A stretch of DNA of 26,707 nt from JAFGGG01 sp964634205 (GTDB lineage Bacteria > Spirochaetota > Spirochaetia > SZUA-6 > RPPD01): the NCBI GenBank assembly GCA_964634205.1, contig CAZWKE010000047.1, positions 1-26,707 on the forward strand. Reading direction: 5' to 3'. Positions 8,476-14,576 of the stretch are shown one piece after another. Under the pieces are notes generated by a model that saw nothing but the letters and a program-made list of their open reading frames with translations, was not told where the DNA came from and made no database searches. The translations under genes were made by a program, and so were the position numbers. Numbering within the stretch: the stretch's first letter is position 1; every line of letters starts with the position of its first letter.

Positions 8476-8574
8476 TTAGGGCTTAACCCCAATAAGTACG
8501 AGTACTACAATAATAATGACGCGTAGTGCTGTTGGAAGGGTGAATATGGATGTGTAATCCGAAAAATTATTCAT
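8476..8574 (-). CDS. Branched-chain amino acid leader peptide (ilv attenuator)
   Basis: A 32-codon ORF precedes ilvB and encodes a peptide starting MNNFSDY and containing LPTALRVIIIVVLVLIGVKP. The block from R18 to V30 has four Ile, five Val and two Leu out of thirteen residues, nearly all regulatory amino acids of the downstream pathway. Its pattern recalls the IvbL and IlvL leader peptides of enterobacteria. The stop codon lies one base before the antiterminator strand. An in-frame ATG two codons earlier (8580) is an alternative start. There is no visible ribosome binding site. If the TTGACA at 8611-8606 is the -35 box, the transcript would begin only a few bases before the ATG, so translation may be leaderless. 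The peptide itself probably has no function beyond sensing charged tRNA supply. Confidence 0.85.
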   Translation of the reverse strand: MNNFSDYTSIFTLPTALRVIIIVVLVLIGVKP

Positions 8575-8583
8575 ATACATATC

Positions 8584-8611
8584 ATTAATAATATATTTGA
8601 CCTTTTGTCAA
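8584..8611 (-). promoter_or_regulatory. Probable ilv operon promoter
   Basis: A consensus -35 box TTGACA (8611-8606) is followed after 16 bases by ATTAAT (8589-8584), a fair -10 box. Transcription would begin near 8577, at or just before the leader peptide ATG. The -10 assignment is weak because the whole stretch is AT-rich. An alternative promoter further upstream (TTGTTT, 17 bases, TATGAA) would give a longer leader. Confidence 0.45.
8597..8611. promoter_or_regulatory. Palindrome TTGAC-N5-GTCAA between divergent genes
   Basis: The sequence TTGACCTTTTGTCAA is a perfect 5-bp inverted repeat with a five-base spacer. It contains the -35 box of the ilv promoter on the minus strand and a -35-like TTGACC on the plus strand, towards the GNAT gene. 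It may be an operator or may simply be two back-to-back -35 elements. Confidence 0.35.
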
Positions 8612-8690
8612 CCTTTTTTTGGGATATTTTTTAAATTCATAGGGGGTCGTGGTTTCCTAAACAAAGTATATCTGTTACATTACAGGTCTG

Positions 8691-9338
8691 TTGAAACCAT
8701 GGGAGTTTAGCGTAAAACAGTATTCCTCTGACCGGGCACTCGCCGTAAAACATTTTCTGTACCGGGTGTATGCGGACGAGATGGGTTGGCTGCCGGAAGA
8801 TGGTAATCCTTCCGACTGGACCGTAAAGGAGGACGGGCAGGGCGGATATTTTACTGATAAATTCGACGATACGGCTGTGTGGTTCGGTGTGTTTAATGCC
8901 GGCGAGCAGGCGGCGGTCGGCCGGGTAATCGTTCCGGTTGAAAGCAAACTGGAGGTTGAACTGTACCAGGAAATACCCGCCCGCTTCAAAGTGGAAGGCA
9001 TTCTCCGGGCGGAAATAAACCGGCTGGCGGTTGCAAAGAAATATAACAAGAGTCCCGCGTTAAGCAAACTTATGTGTGCCATGTACGGGTATATTCTTGC
9101 GGAAAAAATCGATTATCTGGTAGGCGGTATCCCGAATCCGACATTGGCCTTTGCCAAGGCATTCGGATTCAAGCCGCTGGAGCCTCCGCTGATCTTCTCT
9201 TATTCCGGGAACGATACGGACGATGCGCAGGTGATGTACCTTGATCTAAAGGGTTCGGGGCGGGCGCAACAAATAATTCAGCGGCTTACGTCTGAAACGG
9301 TATTTAATCTTAAGTTTTTTGATGAAGAGGTACATTAA
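8691..9338 (+). CDS. Autoinducer-synthase-like GNAT N-acyltransferase (FeeM/LuxI-like)
   Basis: This 215-residue protein looks like the GNAT branch that contains FeeM N-acyl amino acid synthases and LuxI acyl-homoserine lactone synthases. The N-terminal part has HFLYRVYADEMGWLPEDGN (R25, E30), then FTDKFDDTAVWFGVFNAGEQAAVGRVIVP (residues 54-82), where LuxI-type enzymes have their conserved acidic and Arg residues. EINRLAVAKKY at 108-118 follows the E-x-x-R pattern typical of FeeM relatives. GGIPNPTLAFAKAFGF at 145-160 fits the GNAT C-terminal fold. The product would be an N-acylated amino acid or related lipid signal; the acceptor cannot be read from sequence. A TTG at 8691 is the only reasonable start, because a stop lies ten codons upstream and CTG is the only near alternative. 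The ribosome binding site is weak (ACAGG). The next gene begins on the base after its stop codon. Confidence 0.65.
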   Translation: MKPWEFSVKQYSSDRALAVKHFLYRVYADEMGWLPEDGNPSDWTVKEDGQGGYFTDKFDDTAVWFGVFNAGEQAAVGRVIVPVESKLEVELYQEIPARFKVEGILRAEINRLAVAKKYNKSPALSKLMCAMYGYILAEKIDYLVGGIPNPTLAFAKAFGFKPLEPPLIFSYSGNDTDDAQVMYLDLKGSGRAQQIIQRLTSETVFNLKFFDEEVH

Positions 9339-9357
9339 ATGAGACAGTTGCTTTCTA
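9339..9357 (+). CDS. 5' end of a gene cut by the assembly gap, possibly a SUMF1-fold lipoprotein
   Basis: An ATG follows the GNAT stop codon with no gap (TAAATG), preceded by GAAGAGG nine bases upstream, and reads MRQLLS before the Ns begin. The stretch after the gap ends a SUMF1-fold protein. The complete SUMF1 lipoprotein nearby begins MRNSILL. One explanation is that this start and the post-gap end belong to a single lipoprotein gene whose middle is missing. The true gap length is unknown, so this is an inference. Confidence 0.5.
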
Positions 9358-9457
9358 NNNNNNNNNNNNNNNNNNNNNNNNNNNNNNNNNNNNNNNNNNN
9401 NNNNNNNNNNNNNNNNNNNNNNNNNNNNNNNNNNNNNNNNNNNNNNNNNNNNNNNNN
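9358..9457. other. Assembly gap (100 Ns)
   Basis: Exactly 100 N characters, the conventional placeholder for a gap of unknown size. Both flanks are coding. The presence of near-identical SUMF1 3' ends on the right side suggests the assembler failed on tandem paralogues. Confidence 0.95.
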
Positions 9458-9523
9458 GATTATTGTTATGGTGTTAAAGATGTGGGATTCAGGGTGGTAA
9501 GCAGGGCTGATTTCAGCATGTAA
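9458..9523 (+). CDS. C-terminal end of a SUMF1/FGE-fold protein (5' missing in gap)
   Basis: The first 21 codons after the gap read DYCYGVKDVGFRVVSRADFSM and stop at 9521-9523. This aligns with the last residues of the complete SUMF1-fold protein downstream (DYCWCFEDIGFRVVSKVN). GFRVV is the hallmark C-terminal end of the formylglycine-generating-enzyme fold. At DNA level 19 consecutive bases (9485-9503 and 10604-10622) are identical, so the two genes are close paralogues. Nothing can be said about its N-terminal portion. Confidence 0.85.
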   Translation, partial: DYCYGVKDVGFRVVSRADFSM

Positions 9524-9727
9524 AAGCGTCCGGCAAACAAGTCCGAAGGTACCTGCGAATAATCATATCCATTATAACTAAACCGGTAAATTGTAACGCG
9601 TTATTTCTCCGATTTTATATCTCTTATATTTATTTCATACTTTACATCAAGGTTTATACTTTTTTAGACTGGCATCAGAATATACAAGTATCAAAATGGA
9701 GACTATGAATTTAAGGAGGATTGATGG
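9524..9727 (+). other. Intergenic region with a weak candidate promoter
   Basis: About 200 AT-rich bases separate the two SUMF1-fold genes. The best promoter candidate is TTTCAT (9633-9638), 16 bases, TATACT (9655-9660), which would give a leader of about 60 bases before the downstream ATG. The -35 box is poor. No intrinsic terminator for the upstream gene is visible. Confidence 0.3.
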
Positions 9728-10633
9728 ATGAGAAATAGCATACTTTTGTTGGGTGCCTGTGTTCTGGTTTGTACGGCAATGTCCTGTACTGCCGGCCGCG
9801 TATCGTCGGAACTTACCATGATCACGGTTGCCGGAGGACAAATGAAATTGGGAAACGGCACTAACCAGTGGCCGTTCCACGAAGCTATAATAGCGACATT
9901 TTACATGTCAGCTTTTGAAATTACGAATAAACAGGTGTGCGATGTATTCAATTGGGCAAAAAGTAAGGGATATGTTGATGTATCAGTAAACAGCATCAAA
10001 ATCATCCCGCATTTTAAATGGGAACTGATGGATCTTGATAACGATAACTGTCAGGTAATGTTTGAAAGCGGTGTAATGAAGCCAAAACCGGGAAAAGAAA
10101 ATTATCCTGTAGTCGAGATCAGTTGGTACGGAGCGGTTGCCTTCTGCAATTATTTGAGTGAAAAAGAGGGGAGAACTCCCTGTTATGATCTTGCAACATG
10201 GGATTTAATTCCGGGAAAAGACGGGTATTATCTCCCCCATGCGGATGAATGGGAATATGCCGCGCGCGGAGGAACCAAAGCAACAGATACCGTCTACGCG
10301 GGAAGTGATGTGATTAATGATGTGGCCTGGTATAAGGAGAATTCAAACGGAGCGATTCATGCCGTGGGCCGTAAAAAACCGAATGAGTTGGGGATCTATG
10401 ACTTAAGCGGAAATGTCTGGGAAGTTTGTACCGAAAAAATGGGATTATACTACACGTTTCAAGAAGCTGATTCTGATCCAATGTCAATTAACGGCAGTCT
10501 GCGTATATATCGGGGCGGTTCCTTTAAGACGGATCGATGTCAGGCTGACAGTTATGTCGCCAGTGTCAACCAACCGGATTACTGCTGGTGTTTTGAGGAT
10601 ATCGGATTCAGGGTGGTAAGCAAAGTGAATTAA
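9728..10633 (+). CDS. SUMF1/FGE-fold lipoprotein, probably non-catalytic
   Basis: The 301-residue protein starts with a short basic stretch and a hydrophobic segment ending at C20 (AMSC), compatible with the loose spirochaetal lipobox; LGAC at C11 also fits the box but leaves too short a signal. The mature part has the SUMF1 (formylglycine-generating enzyme) fold: MITVAGGQMKLGN near 32, FYMSAFEITNKQVCDVFNWA near 57-76, YPVVEISWYGAVAFCNYLSEKEG, LPHADEWEYAARGG, LSGNVWEVC, and RGGSF at 262-266 leading to the IGFRVVSK end. In genuine formylglycine-generating enzymes two copper-binding cysteines follow the GGS motif. Here those positions appear to be Thr and Ala, so sulfatase activation is unlikely. 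A binding or structural role on the cell surface is more probable. The ATG at 9728 is set by AAGGAGG; an overlapping ATG at 9724 hits a stop within five codons. Confidence 0.8.
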   Translation: MRNSILLLGACVLVCTAMSCTAGRVSSELTMITVAGGQMKLGNGTNQWPFHEAIIATFYMSAFEITNKQVCDVFNWAKSKGYVDVSVNSIKIIPHFKWELMDLDNDNCQVMFESGVMKPKPGKENYPVVEISWYGAVAFCNYLSEKEGRTPCYDLATWDLIPGKDGYYLPHADEWEYAARGGTKATDTVYAGSDVINDVAWYKENSNGAIHAVGRKKPNELGIYDLSGNVWEVCTEKMGLYYTFQEADSDPMSINGSLRIYRGGSFKTDRCQADSYVASVNQPDYCWCFEDIGFRVVSKVN

Positions 10634-10811
10634 TAATTACAGAATACATAATAGGGGAAAGGATTTTTAAAATAAGGATGCAGCGGTTTTTGATGATCGA
10701 CGTGTCTTTATATCGACAACTTCCTATAATATATATTCTGTCTACTATAAAAAGGATTTCAATGGGGGATGCGGGGGAAAATAATGTATCGAGTTATATT
10801 AAGCATACAGT
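10634..10811. other. Convergent intergenic region, nothing recognised
   Basis: This 178-base AT-rich stretch lies between the stop codons of the convergent SUMF1-fold and radical-SAM genes. I see no hairpin followed by a T-run on either strand, no RNA gene and no remnant of another SUMF1 paralogue. Confidence 0.6.
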
Positions 10812-13253
10812 TTAATGTAAAATATCAAAGTATGACGCCGGATCACCTTCAGGTGTACGTGCATAGAGCAGCGCGCGCTGCACCGAACAACGTGAATAAA
10901 ATGATTCAGTCTGAAGAATTTGATTAAGAATATGCTGCAGGCGCTGATTTTTCGGCAAAAACTTATAACGGATGTTTATGTGTGAAGAATCAGAAAAAAA
11001 GACCGTCTGTATATTAGGAAAAATCCCGAAATGCTCGGTTGTGATATCGGAAAATGATGAGGAAGATATAATGAAATCCGAACCCCAGTACAGAGACATC
11101 AATGAACGCTTTTTCTCCCCTACCTTGTACGGCGGAAGTTTTTTGGCACGGATTACATGAATACCGTCGGAAAGATGACGATTGATTTCGGTAATAAAAT
11201 CATTCGTATCGCTGACATTATAAAAGGTACATAAGGCAATTTCATATAACGATGAAAAACCGAGTGAAAGCGGACTGGCAAATTCAAGTTTCGGCATAGG
11301 ATTAAAACCACTACTCATTAGTGCGTAATACCCGGATCGCAGGAAGGCGCGTTCAAAGGAGCGTATAAGATCCAAGTGTGATAAGTAAACCGCCTTCCCT
11401 GTCTTTTCAAAACAAAAAAGTAGACGACTTAAAGTGTTTTCTGAGTATTCTGTCAGTGTATGCGCAAAGGCAACATCGTTTGCAGCCGCGTTTTCCGTCG
11501 TGACGTTAACGTCGGCGGTACACACACCACAGTGCTCTGTGCAGGGATTGGAGCAGGCCGCGGAAAGGAGGTGTTGTGTGGATTTACGAAACTCTTTTTT
11601 CAAGAACCCTACGGAACTCCCAAGGGAAACATCTTGCCAGGGAAGCTTTTCGTCAAACGAGCGCGTGCGGTATACACCCTGCCCAACATCGAAAGCCGAC
11701 CGGCTGATGATCTGTTTCCAGATATCGCGCTTATAATAATCCTCCCAGGCATCCAGGCGTGCCCCCGCCAGAAAGGCCTGATGCACCAGTTCTCCTACCC
11801 TTTCATCTCCCCGCGAGATCAGGCCTTCAAGAAAAGATTGATAAGGAGAATGATAGGATATCTTAACCTGTTTTCGTTTGAGGCCTTTTTTTATCGAAAG
11901 AATTCTTGAAAAAGCGATCTCTTCATGCAGTTGCTCCTGCCATTGAAAAGGAGTATGCGGTTTGGGGACAAAGGTTGAAATATTGATATGCAGAAACATC
12001 CCTGTCCGTTCCTGCAGCTCCGAGATATAGTCGATAATTCCCGACGATTCATCTTTTTCGATAAATCCGGGAAGCCCGAGCATAAAATAAAACTTGGCTT
12101 TTTTCCAGCCCATAGCGCGCGCCGCAAGAAGCAGTTCAACGGTTTTTTCATGAGGAACGCATTTGTTAATGCTTTTCTGTCCTTCAAAAAAGGCCGATTC
12201 AACGGCAAAGGTAAGGCCGCTTTTCCTTACGCTCTGCAGTTCCTCAAACAAACTCAAAGCAAGGGAATCTATGCGCAGAGACGGCAGTGAAAAGGATATG
12301 CCGAGCGGCTTGAAATGACGATGCAGCAGTTTCATCATCCGTTCCAGATTGGGAAAATCTCCGGAAGAGAGAGAAGCCAGGGTGATTTCCCGGTAACCGC
12401 ATCGAAACACAAGTTGCTCGACCTGCCGGGCAATACGGGATATATCTTTCGTGCGCTGCGGCCGATAAAAATATGCCGCATGGCAAAAGCGGCAGCCGTT
12501 CGGGCAGCCGCGCATTATCTCCACCACCCCGTGGTCCTGAACCGATTTGATATTTGAGACGGGAAAATAAAACGCCTCCTGCATCCGGGAAAAGCTGCCG
12601 GTGACCGCACGCTGTACGCTGTGAGCGTGATGTGGGTTCCATACGTACGGAAACGAGCACAGGTACGCAAGCAGGTCTTGTCTGCCGGCTCCCTGCGTTT
12701 TCATTGTTACCAGCTGGGAAAAGGCCGTGGGGAGCCATTCCTCAGCCTCCCCGATAAAAATACAATCAAAAAAGGGCCCGAAAGGTGCGGGATTGGTAAC
12801 GGCAGGACCACCACCCATTACAATCGGGTCAGCGGCCGTTCTCTGTTTATTAAGAACATTAATCCCCCCCAGATCGCAGATATTCAGGACGTTCGTCAGG
12901 GTAAGCTCATATCCTACGGAAAAGGCAATAATATCGAACTCAGACAGCGGCAGCCCGCTTTCCAGTGAATACAGGGGAATGGCACGCGTGCGCAGTTCGG
13001 CCTCAAAATCCGGTGCCGGGGCAAAAACACGCTCACAACATACCCCATCGATCCGGTTTAAGATACCGTAGAGTATTTTCACGGCCTGATTTGACATCCC
13101 GATCTCATAAAGGTCAGGATAACATACCGCCACTTTCAAAGGATTATTGCCGTCTTTACGGATTATACCGTATTCACCGCCCACGTACCTCCCGGGCTTC
13201 TCTATCAGCGGCAGGATGTGTTTTAAATCTTTTTCCGGTATTATCTTGTTCAT
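10812..13253 (-). CDS. B12-binding-type radical SAM protein fused to a DUF2344 domain
   Basis: The 813-residue protein joins two conserved families that are often neighbours or fused (TIGR03960 and TIGR03936 types). An N-terminal cobalamin-binding-like region (residues about 38-200) is followed by the radical SAM motif RGCPNGCRFC (C250, C254, C257), which binds [4Fe-4S] and SAM. A second cysteine group, C567, C571, C575 and C578, lies at the end of the SAM part and may hold another cluster. From about residue 608 (LLFCFEKTGKAVYLSHLDLIRSFERAFLRSG) comes the DUF2344 domain, with the SSGFNPMPKLEFASPLSLGFSS motif. The reaction is unknown; a role in tRNA or ribosome modification has been suspected for relatives. 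It starts 13 bases after rodA with no clear ribosome binding site, so it is probably the last gene of the cell-shape operon. Confidence 0.88.
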   Translation of the reverse strand: MNKIIPEKDLKHILPLIEKPGRYVGGEYGIIRKDGNNPLKVAVCYPDLYEIGMSNQAVKILYGILNRIDGVCCERVFAPAPDFEAELRTRAIPLYSLESGLPLSEFDIIAFSVGYELTLTNVLNICDLGGINVLNKQRTAADPIVMGGGPAVTNPAPFGPFFDCIFIGEAEEWLPTAFSQLVTMKTQGAGRQDLLAYLCSFPYVWNPHHAHSVQRAVTGSFSRMQEAFYFPVSNIKSVQDHGVVEIMRGCPNGCRFCHAAYFYRPQRTKDISRIARQVEQLVFRCGYREITLASLSSGDFPNLERMMKLLHRHFKPLGISFSLPSLRIDSLALSLFEELQSVRKSGLTFAVESAFFEGQKSINKCVPHEKTVELLLAARAMGWKKAKFYFMLGLPGFIEKDESSGIIDYISELQERTGMFLHINISTFVPKPHTPFQWQEQLHEEIAFSRILSIKKGLKRKQVKISYHSPYQSFLEGLISRGDERVGELVHQAFLAGARLDAWEDYYKRDIWKQIISRSAFDVGQGVYRTRSFDEKLPWQDVSLGSSVGFLKKEFRKSTQHLLSAACSNPCTEHCGVCTADVNVTTENAAANDVAFAHTLTEYSENTLSRLLFCFEKTGKAVYLSHLDLIRSFERAFLRSGYYALMSSGFNPMPKLEFASPLSLGFSSLYEIALCTFYNVSDTNDFITEINRHLSDGIHVIRAKKLPPYKVGEKKRSLMSLYWGSDFIISSSSFSDITTEHFGIFPNIQTVFFSDSSHINIRYKFLPKNQRLQHILNQILQTESFYSRCSVQRALLYARTPEGDPASYFDILH

Positions 13254-13266
13254 TGTACGTTTGTTT

Positions 13267-14568
13267 CTATGAATAGCGGCTGTAATGAATATTAATGAGA
13301 ATGCCTATGGCAATCAGCCCGGTAATAAGGGAGGAGCCACCGTAAGAAATGAAAAACAACGGGATTCCGGTGATGGGCATGATTCCCATGGTCATACCGA
13401 CATTTATAATTACATGGAAAAAAATCATTCCGATGATTCCGGACCCGATAAAATGAGCGTACGGGTCCCGTGCGTTGTAGATTATTTTTATTGCCCTGGC
13501 CAGGATAATCATAAACAGAATAAGAATCAATGTTCCCCCGATAAACCCCCATTCTTCGGAGATGATGGAGTAGATAAAATCCGTGCTTTGCTGCGGGATG
13601 TAGCGGGACTGACTCAGCATGCCCATGCGGAAGCCCTTTCCCGTAATTCCACCGGAACCGATGGCCATGATCGACTGAATGATATTCCATCCGTCTCCCT
13701 TGGGATCAATCTGCGGATCAAGAAAGATAATCAGGCGTTTGATCTGTTTTTCCTTCAGGTGTACAAGGTTTTGCGCAACAAGCGCTCCCAGGGTGGCGGT
13801 TAAGACGATTATTCCGGAATAGTAGATCCAGTAAAAATAACGCCGTTTAAAAAAATATGATCCCAGCCAGCCCAGTATCACGATTACGGCGAAAATACCG
13901 GCAACAACCAGAATATACTTGGTCTGGGTGAATATCAGGAGCAGCGGAGTTTTCAAAGCGGGAAAATATTTCATCAGGTATGGAACGATATAGATCGAGA
14001 CCATGAAAAACCCGCTGAGGACGACAAAAAAGATATGTCGTTTCTTTGCCCCGGCCGCCCACGTCATGGCAAGAAAAATGGGAATATATACGGAGGCGGT
14101 TCCCAGGTCTGGTTGGATGATAATCAGTCCCATGGGCAATAAACAGATCAGAAAACCGAAAACAAAATACGGTAACTGGACGATCTTTCGTCCGATTGAG
14201 TTTAAGTAATTCGCCAAAACCAGGATTAAGGCGATTTTACCGAATTCGGACGCTTGTATACCGATAAATCCACCAATGCGAAGCCAGGAAATAGCGCCGT
14301 TTACCTCCTCTCCGAAGATACGTGTCAACAACAGCAGGACTATGACGGCAATATAAATGAAAAGCGCGGAATTTTTGAAATTTGTATAATTATATAGTGA
14401 GAAAAAAATGATTACAGGAATACCGATGAGAATCCATACGATCTGCCTGATATACTCACTGCCGGTTGAGCTGTTGCTGGAATAAATAAACAGCACACCG
14501 ATAAAAAGGAGAATAATCGTGGAGATTAAAAGGTATAAATCGATATTAAAGAATGATTTTCTGCGCAA
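13267..14568 (-). CDS. rodA: Peptidoglycan glycosyltransferase RodA (SEDS family)
   Basis: RodA polymerises lipid II glycan strands during lateral wall growth, in complex with PBP2 and the MreBCD apparatus. The frame extends upstream into mrdA, but that part is not RodA-like. The TTG at 14568 (LRRKSFFNIDLYLL) is chosen: it follows the mrdA stop by 8 bases, GGGAGA lies about 11 bases before it, and it gives 433 residues. The protein has many membrane segments. SEDS signatures include the QPDLGTASVYIPIFLAMTWAAGAKKRH segment and the end region IMPITGIPLFFISYGGSSLITGLIAIGIL. An additional hydrophobic stretch in the middle (ILVVAGIFAVIVILGWLG and following) is longer than in E. coli RodA. GSGGITGKGFRMGMLSQ is the conserved extracellular loop. 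Confidence 0.92.
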   Translation of the reverse strand: MRRKSFFNIDLYLLISTIILLFIGVLFIYSSNSSTGSEYIRQIVWILIGIPVIIFFSLYNYTNFKNSALFIYIAVIVLLLLTRIFGEEVNGAISWLRIGGFIGIQASEFGKIALILVLANYLNSIGRKIVQLPYFVFGFLICLLPMGLIIIQPDLGTASVYIPIFLAMTWAAGAKKRHIFFVVLSGFFMVSIYIVPYLMKYFPALKTPLLLIFTQTKYILVVAGIFAVIVILGWLGSYFFKRRYFYWIYYSGIIVLTATLGALVAQNLVHLKEKQIKRLIIFLDPQIDPKGDGWNIIQSIMAIGSGGITGKGFRMGMLSQSRYIPQQSTDFIYSIISEEWGFIGGTLILILFMIILARAIKIIYNARDPYAHFIGSGIIGMIFFHVIINVGMTMGIMPITGIPLFFISYGGSSLITGLIAIGILINIHYSRYS

Positions 14569-14576
14569 AGGTAGTG

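Noticed and set aside
8404..8574. T-box riboswitch upstream of ilvB
   Set aside because: No T-box consensus was seen, whereas a leader peptide rich in regulatory codons is present.
9647..9880. 77-codon minus-strand frame over the SUMF1 gene start
   Set aside because: It overlaps the signal peptide region of the SUMF1 lipoprotein and has no start signals or family features.
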